From: Thermohalobaculum sp039030915
GTDB taxonomy: Bacteria > Pseudomonadota > Alphaproteobacteria > Rhodobacterales > Rhodobacteraceae
Assembly: GCA_039030915.1 (NCBI GenBank)
Contig: JBCCDG010000001.1
Location: 1 to 64,000 of the forward strand
Reading direction: 5' to 3'
DNA: 64,000 nucleotides
The translations under genes were made by a program, and so were the position numbers. Positions within the stretch are counted from its first letter, which is position 1. Every line of letters starts with the position of its first letter. Shown here piece after piece: positions 15,686 to 24,571 of this stretch. The notes beneath the pieces were generated by a model, which saw nothing but the letters and a program-made list of their open reading frames with translations, was not told the origin of the DNA and did no database searches.

Positions 15686-16053
15686 ATCAGGCCAAGCTCG
15701 AGCCGGGCTTCGTCGGAGAGCTTGTCGAGGCCCCAGGGCGGCTCCCAGACGAGCTGCACTTCGACCGTCTTGACGCCCGGCAGCGGCTCGATGGCGTCCG
15801 CGACCCAGCCCGGCATTTCACCGGCCACGGGACAGCCGGGCGCCGTCAGCGTCATATCGACGGCAACGTTGGCCTCGTCATCGATGCGGATCGAGTAGAT
15901 GAGCCCGAGGTCGTAGACGTTCACCGGGATCTCGGGATCGAAGACCGAGCGGCACGCCTCCACCACCGGATCGTAGAGCGGATGCTCGGTGCTCGAAGGC
16001 GGGATCAGGCTCTCGCCCTCGCCTGGCGTCGCGGTTTCTGCGCTGCCGTCCAT
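15682..16053 (-). CDS. SufT-like DUF59/MIP18 family Fe-S assembly protein
   Basis: 123 residues. A variable N-terminus of about 30 residues is followed by a complete DUF59 domain (PF01883): SVFDPEIPVNVYDLGLIYSI, then VDMTLTAPGCPVAGEMPGWV with the conserved cysteine, and VEVQLVWEPPWGLDKLSDEAR. Stand-alone DUF59 proteins of this kind (SufT) help mature Fe-S proteins. The ATG at 16053 is preferred because GGAG lies 6 bases upstream; ATG at 16065 is possible. The stop overlaps the SatD-like start (GTGA). Confidence 0.85.
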   Translation of the reverse strand: MDGSAETATPGEGESLIPPSSTEHPLYDPVVEACRSVFDPEIPVNVYDLGLIYSIRIDDEANVAVDMTLTAPGCPVAGEMPGWVADAIEPLPGVKTVEVQLVWEPPWGLDKLSDEARLELGLM

Positions 16054-16116
16054 GCCGGTCTCCATCGACTGATTTCGTCGGATATAGGCGCGGGGCAGGG
16101 GGTGAGGCAATGCCCG

Positions 16117-16581
16117 TCAGCCGCGACGGCGGTTGCGCCGCCATGTGACGAGGGCCGAGCCGACGGCAACCGCTGCAAGGATGACGCCGACAAGCACGCC
16201 CTTGACGGCGCTAAGGAGGGTCTGGCCCGGCGCGATGTCGACGGCTCCGGGGCGCCCGGGCAGGACCGTGACTTCGACCGTCCCTCCCGGGCTCAGTTCT
16301 GCAAAGCGCTCAACGCCGATGGTCTGCTCCACCGTGGCGCCCAGCACGCTGATACGCGCCCTGTGACGGTCGCCGATCAGCCAGGCGCCCTCGCGTTCCT
16401 CGACAGCGACGTCGATGACGCGCGCCTGCGCCGGGACACCGTGGCGGAGGAGCGCCAGGCCATCGAGGAGCGGGCGCCCCTGGTAGACGATGACGGCGAT
16501 GCCGACAGGCAGGGCGAGAATGGCCAGCCACCGCCTGACGATGCGCTTGAGGCGCCCGCGCGCGAAGGGTGCGTCGTCCAT
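16117..16581 (-). CDS. DUF3592-like membrane protein
   Basis: 154 residues. One hydrophobic helix near the N-terminus (about 17-35, WLAILALPVGIAVIVYQG), a beta-rich soluble middle (QARVIDVAVEEREG, then GGTVEVTVLPGRPGAVDIAP) and a second helix near the C-terminus (about 127-146). This is the plan of DUF3592 proteins (PF12158), whose role is unknown. The ATG at 16581 has CAGGAG 6 bases upstream. It lies upstream of the sufT-like gene on the same strand with about 60 bases between. Confidence 0.6.
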   Translation of the reverse strand: MDDAPFARGRLKRIVRRWLAILALPVGIAVIVYQGRPLLDGLALLRHGVPAQARVIDVAVEEREGAWLIGDRHRARISVLGATVEQTIGVERFAELSPGGTVEVTVLPGRPGAVDIAPGQTLLSAVKGVLVGVILAAVAVGSALVTWRRNRRRG

Positions 16582-16690
16582 GACAGGCTCCTGAGGGCCG
16601 CGGCGGGGAACGCCACGCAATGCTAGCGCGGGTTCCCGTGGCCTGTCGCCCCTGAGCCGCGCCCGTCGATCGCCACGGGTCCGAAGGGAC

Positions 16691-16713
16691 GGCGCCCGAT
16701 CAGCACGGGCGCC
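16691..16713 (-). terminator. Hairpin after the GDPD gene
   Basis: GGCGCCCG (16691-16698) and CGGGCGCC (16706-16713) form a perfect 8-pair stem with a 7-base loop just beyond the GDPD stop on the minus strand. Only a weak, mixed pyrimidine tail (CCCTT) follows, so this is tentative. Confidence 0.4.
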
Positions 16714-16723
16714 GCGTTCGCGG

Positions 16724-17935
<1,212 letters not shown>

Positions 17936-18086
17936 TTCGGGGGGACTCCTTTCCAAGGGAGCCCCCTTCTTACGCCCATTCTGCTCAGTTTAGTGACGCA
18001 ATGGCGACGTGCCCACGAAGGGCGCGCTGGTCGCTGGCGGCGCAGGGCGCTAGAGCGGGGCGCGGCAGCGGAGGGGTGCATCGGGC

Positions 18087-19214
18087 ATGGCGGCGTTCGA
18101 CTTCGAGATCGAGGCGCGGGATGGCAAGGCGCGGACCGGGCGGCTTCACACGGCACGCGGTGCGATCCGGACGCCCGCCTTCATGCCGGTGGGCACCGCC
18201 GCCACCGTGAAGGCCATGCTGCCGGGGAGCGTGGCCGAGACGGGGGCCGATATCCTCCTCGGCAACACCTATCACCTGATGCTGCGCCCGGGTGCGGAGC
18301 GGATCGCGGCGCTCGGCGGGCTCCACAAATTCATGAACTGGGGTGGGCCGATCCTGACCGATAGCGGCGGCTTCCAGGTCATGTCGCTGGCCGATCTGCG
18401 CAAGCTGACGGAGGAGGGCGTGAGCTTCGCAAGCCATATCGACGGCTCGCGCCACATGCTGAGCCCCGAAAGCTCGATGGAGATCCAGCGGCTGCTGGGA
18501 TCGGACATCGTGATGGCCTTCGACGAATGCACGCCCTGGCCGGCGGACGAGGCGGTGGCCAGGACGTCGATGGAGCTGTCCATGCGATGGGCGGAGCGGA
18601 GCCGGGCAGCCTTCGGCACGCGGCCTGGCCACGCGCTCTTCGGCATCCAGCAGGGCTCGGTCTATCCCGACCTGCGCGCGGCCTCGGCCGAGGCGCTGAC
18701 GGCCATCGGGTTCGAGGGCTATGCCATCGGCGGGCTGGCGGTGGGAGAGGGGCAGGCGCTGATGTTCGGGGTGCTCGACTATGCGCCGGGCATGCTGCCG
18801 GAAGATCGCCCGCGCTACCTGATGGGCGTGGGCAAGCCCGAGGATATCGTGGGCGCGGTGGAACGTGGGGTCGACATGTTCGACTGCGTGCTGCCGACCC
18901 GCTCGGGCCGGACGGGGCAGGCGTTCACCCGGCGCGGCGACGTCAACATCCGCAACGCGCGGCACCGGGACGATCCGCGCCCGCTCGACGAGGAATGCCG
19001 CTGCCCCTGCTGCACGGGCTACAGCCGCGCTTATCTCCATCACGTGACCAAGGCGGGCGAGATCATCGCCGCCATGCTCCTCACCTGGCACAACCTGCAT
19101 TTCTATCAGGAGATGATGGCGGGCCTGCGCCGTGCCATCGCGGAAGGGCGGTTGCCCGATCACGCGGAGGCGTTCCGGCAGGTGCGGCGGCAGGGTGATA
19201 TCGCGGCGCTCTGA
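18087..19214 (+). CDS. tgt: tRNA-guanine(34) transglycosylase
   Basis: 375 residues, complete. It exchanges guanine 34 for preQ1 in tRNAs with GUN anticodons, the first tRNA-bound step of queuosine synthesis. Seen: the proton-relay Asp92 in LTDSGGFQ, GIQQGS and GYAIGGLAVGE of the substrate pocket, the nucleophile Asp266 in VDMFDCVLPTR, and zinc ligands Cys304, Cys306, Cys309 and His335. The ATG at 18087 has GGAGGGG upstream. queA, often adjacent to tgt, is not here; gluQRS of the same pathway is about 7 kb away. Confidence 0.97.
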   Translation: MAAFDFEIEARDGKARTGRLHTARGAIRTPAFMPVGTAATVKAMLPGSVAETGADILLGNTYHLMLRPGAERIAALGGLHKFMNWGGPILTDSGGFQVMSLADLRKLTEEGVSFASHIDGSRHMLSPESSMEIQRLLGSDIVMAFDECTPWPADEAVARTSMELSMRWAERSRAAFGTRPGHALFGIQQGSVYPDLRAASAEALTAIGFEGYAIGGLAVGEGQALMFGVLDYAPGMLPEDRPRYLMGVGKPEDIVGAVERGVDMFDCVLPTRSGRTGQAFTRRGDVNIRNARHRDDPRPLDEECRCPCCTGYSRAYLHHVTKAGEIIAAMLLTWHNLHFYQEMMAGLRRAIAEGRLPDHAEAFRQVRRQGDIAAL

Positions 19215-19235
19215 CCCCCGCCCGCGGAACGACAA

Positions 19236-19262
19236 GGGGCCCCGGATCGGGTCCGGGGCCCC
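19236..19262. terminator. Bidirectional-type hairpin between tgt and fadL
   Basis: GGGGCCCCGGA (19236-19246) and TCCGGGGCCCC (19252-19262) form a perfect 11-pair stem with a 5-base loop in the gap between the convergent ends of tgt and fadL. There is no T-run on the plus side and only TTGT on the minus side. Confidence 0.6.
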
Positions 19263-19285
19263 TCAGCGCGTAGTGGCGACGCGGC

Positions 19286-20584
19286 TCAGAAGCGGATCGT
19301 GCCGCCAACGCTGAAGATATGCGCGCCGCCGTCATACTCGATCTCACTGCCCGCGAAGGGGCCGGCGCGGACGATCACCTCGGGGTTTTCGAGCGCGAGG
19401 AGGTAGGAGTAGGCGACGTCGAGCTCGGTGTCGAAGCCCAGCAGGTTCATGCGGTGCGAAGCGCCTGCGGAGAACCAGAGCCGATCCGCATCGGGCACGC
19501 GCACCGTGCGGCCGAGGCCGGCATCGTCGAGCGAGGTGGTGTCGACCGTCGGCGACTGGTCCCAGGCCATGCCGAAGCGCACCGTCGTGTGGTCGAAGAG
19601 GTCGTACTCGCCGCCCACGGCCGCGAAGATCGCATCGTCGTAGTTCTGCGGATCCTCGCTCACGAAGTTGAACTGCGGCACCTCGGTATCGATGGAGTCG
19701 AAGTCCGACCAGAAGATGTAGCGGAACTCGGCCGAGATGCGGGCGCGATCCGTGATCTTTTGCGTGACACCCGCCTGGAACGTGGCAGGCAGGCTGGCGA
19801 ACACGTTGGCGGGGAAGTTGATGCCCGCCAGCGTGCCGAGCGCCCCGGGCGCATCGGGCGAGAGGATCGCGCTGGCGCCCACATCCACGTCGTGGCCGGA
19901 ATGGTAAGCGATGCCGACCTGCGTGCCATCGAGCGGCTCGAGCAGGGTGCCGACCGAGTAGCCGATGCTGAAGCCGCGGCCGTCGAGATTGACCGGCGTC
20001 GAGGTGAGGCGCGCATCGACGTAGAGCAGATCGACCGACGCGCCGATGGCGATGCGGTCCGTTATGCTCCAGGCCAGCGCGGGCGAAATGTTGACGGTGA
20101 GAAGGTTCGACTGGATGCCGTCCGCCGCGCCGATGAAGTTGTTCGGGTTTTCGGTCGAGAGGCCGAAGGGCGCATTGACCGTAATGCCGATCGCAACGTC
20201 CTCGTTCAGCCGGTAGCCGATGGCGGAGGCCGGCACGAAGCCGGAGCGGTCCGCATTGGTGTCGAGCGCAACGCTCGACGGGACGGCCGAGAGCGGGACG
20301 GGCTGACCGTTCAGCACGGCACGCTGCGTCTCGCCGTCCGAGATCGGAAAGATGATCGAGGCGTTGCCCGACATCTCGAGGCCCTGCACCTTGCTGAGGG
20401 CGGCGGGGTTGAAGCCCGCATAGCTCGGATCCTTCGCGCCGGACACGCTGTCGGCGAACGACATGCCCTGGCTCTTTGTAGAGCGTTCGTTGAGCTGAAA
20501 TGCGCCGCCCCAAGCCGGGCCGGTCGCAAGCGCGAAGCTGGCAATTGCGCAGCCCGAAAGGCACCGCATCGCTGCAGTATGCAT
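19286..20584 (-). CDS. FadL/OmpP1/TodX family outer-membrane transporter
   Basis: 432 residues. A signal peptide (ending about 24-28, ALATGPAWG) is followed by GAFQLNERSTKSQGMSFADS, the N-terminal hatch signature of FadL proteins, then KDPSYAGFNPAAL, and alternating beta-strand sequence to a C-terminal GGTIRF ending in phenylalanine, as expected of an outer-membrane barrel. It probably takes up long-chain fatty acids or other hydrophobic compounds. The start at 20584 is supported by AAAGGGG upstream. A cluster of palindromes about 90-145 bases upstream suggests tight control. Confidence 0.92.
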   Translation of the reverse strand: MHTAAMRCLSGCAIASFALATGPAWGGAFQLNERSTKSQGMSFADSVSGAKDPSYAGFNPAALSKVQGLEMSGNASIIFPISDGETQRAVLNGQPVPLSAVPSSVALDTNADRSGFVPASAIGYRLNEDVAIGITVNAPFGLSTENPNNFIGAADGIQSNLLTVNISPALAWSITDRIAIGASVDLLYVDARLTSTPVNLDGRGFSIGYSVGTLLEPLDGTQVGIAYHSGHDVDVGASAILSPDAPGALGTLAGINFPANVFASLPATFQAGVTQKITDRARISAEFRYIFWSDFDSIDTEVPQFNFVSEDPQNYDDAIFAAVGGEYDLFDHTTVRFGMAWDQSPTVDTTSLDDAGLGRTVRVPDADRLWFSAGASHRMNLLGFDTELDVAYSYLLALENPEVIVRAGPFAGSEIEYDGGAHIFSVGGTIRF

Positions 20585-20674
20585 AGGCGTTTCCCCTTTA
20601 ACCACAGGCAGTTGAACTGATTCTGCCGCCGTTCTTCTGACAGAGTTGCTCCGGTATGGGACGCGATTGTGCAA

Positions 20675-20730
20675 GTAACAATGTTACCCGACATGTCGGT
20701 GGGTTTACGTGAACGTAAGGTTACTGTAAC
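20675..20730. promoter_or_regulatory. Cluster of four palindromes upstream of fadL
   Basis: In 56 bases there are four perfect dyads: GTAACA-A-TGTTAC (20675-20687), immediately followed by CCGACATGTCGG (20688-20699), then TTACGT-GA-ACGTAA (20705-20718), then GTTAC-T-GTAAC (20720-20730). The first and last share the GTAAC/GTTAC half-site. They lie between the divergent fadL and NDUFA12 genes, closer to fadL, and are markedly AT-richer than the surroundings. Confidence 0.65.
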
Positions 20731-20855
20731 AAAAATGTATCATGTAACCTGCCCGAAGGGCACGACGCAGGGCAAGCAGGCACCGTCGCTGTGGCTGGAC
20801 GCTGACCGGACCAGTCGCCATAGTGCGCGCCGACAGGACGGATGGAGGGAGCGGT

Positions 20856-21245
20856 ATGACGCTTCTCGAATGGGCGCGCGAACTCGTCACCTGGTGGAAC
20901 GGTCAGACGATCGGGACGCGGATCTTCACCAATCGCCATGGCAAGCTGGTGGGCGAGGATGAGATCGGCAACAAGTTCTATCAGACCGACGGGGGCGAGC
21001 GGCGCTGGGTGATCTACAATGGCGAGGCCGAGGCGAGCCGGGTCTCGCCCGACTGGCATGGCTGGCTGCACCATACCTTCGACCAGCCGCCCACCGAGGC
21101 GCCGCTGCCGGTCCAGGACTGGGAGCGTCCGCATATCCCGAACCTGACGGGCACGGCGGGCGCCTACCATCCACCGGGCTCCGTCCTGACGCCCGAGAAG
21201 CGGGCCCCGACGCGGGGCGATTACGAAGCATGGCAGCCGGAGTGA
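20856..21245 (+). CDS. NADH:ubiquinone oxidoreductase accessory subunit NDUFA12
   Basis: 129 residues of the NDUFA12/B17.2 family (PF05071), an accessory subunit of complex I in alphaproteobacteria and mitochondria. Seen: WWNGQTIGTRIFTNRHGKLVGEDEIGNKFY, RRWVIYNGEAEASRVSPDWHGWLHH, and a C-terminal segment WERPHIPNLTGTAGAYHPPG, all usual. It binds the peripheral arm of complex I. The ATG at 20856 follows GGAGGG. The mlaD start lies six bases after the stop. Confidence 0.93.
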   Translation: MTLLEWARELVTWWNGQTIGTRIFTNRHGKLVGEDEIGNKFYQTDGGERRWVIYNGEAEASRVSPDWHGWLHHTFDQPPTEAPLPVQDWERPHIPNLTGTAGAYHPPGSVLTPEKRAPTRGDYEAWQPE

Positions 21246-21250
21246 GCGCG

Positions 21251-21709
21251 ATGTCGGGAAAGACGGCTGAGACGATCGTCGGTGCCATCGTGCTGGCGGT
21301 TGCCGGCGGCTTCGTGGTCTACGCCTCGAATACCGCCGATCTCGGCCTCGGCCGGGCAGGGGGCGCCACCTATGTGGCGGAGTTCCGCAAGGCGGACGGG
21401 CTGGCACCTGGCGGAGACGTGCGGATCGCGGGCGTGAAGGTCGGCAGCATCGTCGGCATGCAGCTCGATCCCGCGACCTTCCGCGCCAAGGTCAGGCTCA
21501 GCATCGACGATACGGTCGAGCTGCCCGACGACAGCGCGGCCCGCATCACCTCCGCCAGCCTGCTCGGCGACAGCTATATCGCGATCTCCCCCGGCGCCTC
21601 GGAGTTCATGCTCGAGAACGGGGACGAGATCACCTACACGCAGGATGCGGTGAACCTGCTGGATATGGTCGGCAGCTTCATCCACGGTGCCTCGGGCGAC
21701 AGCGAGTGA
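21251..21709 (+). CDS. mlaD: Outer-membrane lipid asymmetry protein MlaD
   Basis: 152 residues: an N-terminal membrane helix (about 8-24, IVGAIVLAVAGGFVVYA) and an MCE domain (YVAEFRKADGLAPGGDVRIAGVKVGSI, then SASLLGDSYIAISPG). MlaD hexamers in the inner membrane pass phospholipids between the MlaFEB ABC complex and periplasmic MlaC. No mlaE, mlaF, mlaB or mlaC is in the window. The ATG at 21251 gives the family N-terminus, with GGAG 8 bases upstream inside the end of NDUFA12; an earlier ATG at 21230 is less likely. The stop overlaps the methyltransferase start (GTGA). Confidence 0.9.
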   Translation: MSGKTAETIVGAIVLAVAGGFVVYASNTADLGLGRAGGATYVAEFRKADGLAPGGDVRIAGVKVGSIVGMQLDPATFRAKVRLSIDDTVELPDDSAARITSASLLGDSYIAISPGASEFMLENGDEITYTQDAVNLLDMVGSFIHGASGDSE

Positions 21710-22470
21710 GCGCTGCACACGAGCGGGGCGACTGGTCGGCGGCGGACTACGATCACAATGCGCGCTTCGTCTCGGACCTCGGCGCGCCGGTGCTGGCGCT
21801 CTTGGGCGACGTTGCCGACAAGGATGTGCTCGATCTCGGTTGCGGCGACGGCGTGCTGACGGAGAAGCTGGTCGCCGCAGGCGCGCGGGTGAAGGGTGTC
21901 GACGCGTCCGCCGACATGCTGGCCGCCGCCCGGGCACGCGGCCTCGACGTGGCAGAGGCGGACGGGCAGGCGCTGTCCTTCGACAAGGCCTTCGATGCGG
22001 TCTTCTCCAACGCCGCGCTCCACTGGATGACTCGGCCGGACGACGTGATCCGCGGCGTGGCGCGCGCGCTCCGTCCGGCCGGGCTCTTCGTCGCGGAGTT
22101 CGGGGGGATGGGCAACGTCGCCGCGATCCGGACCGCGATCATCGCCATCCTCGCCCGCGACCACGGGATCGCGACGACGCTGCACGACGTGTGGTACTTT
22201 CCGACGGCGGAGGAGCATCGCGCGCGGCTGGAAGCGGCGGGCTTCACGGTCGAGGAGATCGCGCTGATCCCGCGGCCGACGCCCCTGCCGACCGATATGC
22301 GCGGCTGGCTGATGACGCTGGCGGCGCCTGCGCTCGGCATGCTGCCGCCCGGAGACCGTGAGGAGGCGGCAGACCGGATGGCGTCGCTGGCGGCCCCTGC
22401 GCTCCGGGACGCCGATGGCGGCTGGCGGGCCGACTACGTGCGTCTTAGGTTCCGGGCGCGGCTTGCCTGA
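21706..22470 (+). CDS. Class I SAM-dependent methyltransferase
   Basis: 254 residues from a GTG overlapping the mlaD stop. Motif I VLDLGCGDGVLTEKLV (about 41-56), the acidic end of strand 2 GVDASADM, motif II FDAVFSNAALHWM and the motif III region RALRPAGLFVAEFGG are all present. It resembles trans-aconitate or UbiE-type methyltransferases, but the substrate is unknown. It is embedded in the NDUFA12-mlaD-DUF2155 run, probably one transcript. Confidence 0.88.
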   Translation: MSAAHERGDWSAADYDHNARFVSDLGAPVLALLGDVADKDVLDLGCGDGVLTEKLVAAGARVKGVDASADMLAAARARGLDVAEADGQALSFDKAFDAVFSNAALHWMTRPDDVIRGVARALRPAGLFVAEFGGMGNVAAIRTAIIAILARDHGIATTLHDVWYFPTAEEHRARLEAAGFTVEEIALIPRPTPLPTDMRGWLMTLAAPALGMLPPGDREEAADRMASLAAPALRDADGGWRADYVRLRFRARLA

Positions 22471-22485
22471 GCCTTGGGGACGGAG

Positions 22486-23307
22486 ATGAATGCGATACGG
22501 ATGATGCGGGTCCTGGCGACGGCGGCGCTTGCGGCGGTAATGGCCATCCTGCCGTTGCCGGAGGTGGCTGCGCAGGTGGAGACGAGCCCGCTCGCCCCTC
22601 CGGCCGCGGGCGACGAAATTGGCGGCCCGCCCGTGCCGACCCCGCGCGGCGGTGTGCGCGTGCGCGACGGGACGGGCCGGGTGATCGAGGACGGTGCGTC
22701 GCGCCGCGTTGCCGTGCCGCCGCCGCCCGAGGACGACATCGTGATCCCGGGCGTGGGCCCGGTCGACGGTCAGGACCCGACGGCAATCGGTTCGCGCCTG
22801 CCCAATGGTACGGCACCGCGCATCACCATCGAGGAAGGCACCGCCCTGCCGAGGGACTGGCAGAGCGTGCTGGAGGACGAGCGCCGCCGGGATACGGCCG
22901 AGCGCGAGGCGCGGTTCCGTGACGCGCCCTTCCGGACGGATATCGAGCGGGTCTACGGCGACATCTCGCGCGCGATCGAGCTCGGCGAGACGCGGTCTGC
23001 CGAGGGCGGCGAGATCACGGTGCTCGACATGATCACCGGCGCGACCGAGACGATCACCATGCCCGCGGGCGGCGAGGCGCAGGTCGGCCGCCTTGTCCTG
23101 CGCCTCCTGGCCTGCGAGATGCCGGGCGAGGCGGGCGATGTGGGCGATGTCGGCCTCGTACAGATCTGGGACCGCCGGCAGGGCGGGACCGAGGAGAGCG
23201 CGCCTGCCTTCTCGGGCTGGATGTTCGCCGAGAGCCCGGCGCTCTCGGCGCTCGATCACCCGCGCTACGACGTGTGGTTGAGGAGCTGCACGACGGCGGA
23301 GGGCTGA
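22486..23307 (+). CDS. DUF2155 domain protein, exported
   Basis: 273 residues. A signal peptide or anchor (about 5-30, ending EVAAQ), then a 100-residue Pro/Gly/Arg-rich region, then the DUF2155 domain (PF09923): ITVLDMITGATETITMPAGG, RLVLRLLACE and a C-terminal FSGWMFAESPALSALDHPRYDVWL. The role is unknown; it is conserved in alphaproteobacteria beside NDUFA12 and aat. ATG at 22486 is chosen, although its ribosome site is poor and downstream ATGs (22501, 22504) are possible. The last 43 bases overlap the end of aat on the other strand. Confidence 0.88.
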   Translation: MNAIRMMRVLATAALAAVMAILPLPEVAAQVETSPLAPPAAGDEIGGPPVPTPRGGVRVRDGTGRVIEDGASRRVAVPPPPEDDIVIPGVGPVDGQDPTAIGSRLPNGTAPRITIEEGTALPRDWQSVLEDERRRDTAEREARFRDAPFRTDIERVYGDISRAIELGETRSAEGGEITVLDMITGATETITMPAGGEAQVGRLVLRLLACEMPGEAGDVGDVGLVQIWDRRQGGTEESAPAFSGWMFAESPALSALDHPRYDVWLRSCTTAEG

Positions 23308-23918
23308 TCCGGCATCGGCACGTCGAAATTCGCGTCGAGCCCGACCGCTTCGTCGAGGAGCGCGCGGTAGGTCTGCCGGCTGACGGTGACGGCGCCGAGG
23401 CTCTCCAGATGGCCCGTCGTGAACTGCGTGTCGAGGAGCAGGAAGCCGCCGCGCCGTAGGCGGGCGACGAGGTGGGCAAGGGCGATCTTGGAGCTGTCGC
23501 GCGCCCGGCTGAACATGCTCTCCCCGAAGAAGGCACCGCCGAGGGTGACGCCATAGAGCCCGCCCACGAGCCTGCCGCCGATCCAGACCTCGACGGAATG
23601 GGCCCTGCCCATATGGTGGAGCGCCCCGTAGAGCCCCGCGATCTGGGGATTGATCCAGGTCTCAGGCCGATCCGCGCAGGCGGCCAGGACTTCGTGGAAG
23701 GCGGTATCGGTCCGCACCTCGTAATCCGGCTGCCTCAGGCGCTTGCGCAGCGATCGGGAGATGTGGAAGCCGTCGAGCGGGAGGATTCCGCGCCGCCGCG
23801 GCTCGACCCAGAAGATCTCGTCCGCATCCGCCGCCTCGGCCATGGGAAAGACGCCCGCGGCATAGGCGCGGAGTAGCAGTTCCGGTGTCACCTCAGGCTG
23901 GAGATCCCCGTCCTTCAT
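23265..23918 (-). CDS. aat: Leucyl/phenylalanyl-tRNA--protein transferase
   Basis: 217 residues. It adds Leu or Phe from tRNA to proteins with N-terminal Arg or Lys, marking them for ClpS/ClpAP degradation. Seen: LLLRAYAAGVFPMAE, FWVEPRRRGILPLDGFHISRSL, WINPQI, HSVEVW, GGLYGVTLGGAFFGESMFSR and LLDTQFTTGHLESLGA, all signature segments. The ATG at 23918 begins MKDGDLQPEVTPELLLRAYA. The stop lies inside the DUF2155 gene, so the two convergent genes share 43 bases that code on both strands. Confidence 0.96.
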   Translation of the reverse strand: MKDGDLQPEVTPELLLRAYAAGVFPMAEAADADEIFWVEPRRRGILPLDGFHISRSLRKRLRQPDYEVRTDTAFHEVLAACADRPETWINPQIAGLYGALHHMGRAHSVEVWIGGRLVGGLYGVTLGGAFFGESMFSRARDSSKIALAHLVARLRRGGFLLLDTQFTTGHLESLGAVTVSRQTYRALLDEAVGLDANFDVPMPDQPSAVVQLLNHTS

Positions 23919-24088
23919 GATGCGTCCCGTGCAGCTTCCCCCGCCGGGCGGCCCGCCCGGTTGCACTCCCCGTCAACGTCTCACAACATCTGCCGTCGAG
24001 AAAGGCCCCCTGCCGCAAGGGTTTCAGCATCGCGACCCAAGCCGGTAACGGCCTTCGCAGAGAGTATAGCGAGCGGAGAGTGAAGATC

Positions 24089-24571
24089 GTGAGAACCGAA
24101 CCGTCCCTCTCGATACGTCCGGTCCAGGCGACGGATACGGCCGTCGCGGCGCTGATCGAGCGACACCTCGCCCATTCCGCCGCCTTCACGCCACCGGAGA
24201 GCATCTATGCGATGGGAGCGGACGGGCTCGCGGATCCGGCCATCAGCATGGTCGGCGCTTGGGACGGTGCGGTGTTGCTCGGGATCGGGGCGCTCCGCGA
24301 CCTTGGCGCCATCAGTCCGGGCGAGGCGGAGATCAAGTCGATGCACACGGCTGAGGAGGCGCGCGGACGTGGCGTGGGCGCTACGATCCTCGCCTGCCTG
24401 ATGGCGGAGGCACGTTCCCGGGGTTTCGAGCGCGTGAGCCTCGAGACCGGGTATGGCGAGGGATTCGCAGCTGCCCGCAAGATGTACGAACGTGCGGGCT
24501 TCGCACCCTGCGGGCCCTTCGGCGATCATTCGGGGGACCCGAACAGCGCCTATTACACGCTCGCGCTCTGA
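24089..24571 (+). CDS. GNAT family N-acetyltransferase
   Basis: 160 residues, a single GNAT domain. The acetyl-CoA loop EEARGRGVGATILACLMAEA fits the R/Q-x-x-G-x-G/A motif, preceded by AEIKSMHTA and followed by VSLETGYGEGFAAARKMYERAGF. The substrate is unknown; the pattern resembles YjdJ/ElaA-type acetyltransferases. GTG at 24089 is preferred over GTG at 24080, because GGAG lies 10 bases before the former but only 1 before the latter. The last 19 bases overlap the metallopeptidase gene on the other strand. Confidence 0.85.
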   Translation: MRTEPSLSIRPVQATDTAVAALIERHLAHSAAFTPPESIYAMGADGLADPAISMVGAWDGAVLLGIGALRDLGAISPGEAEIKSMHTAEEARGRGVGATILACLMAEARSRGFERVSLETGYGEGFAAARKMYERAGFAPCGPFGDHSGDPNSAYYTLAL

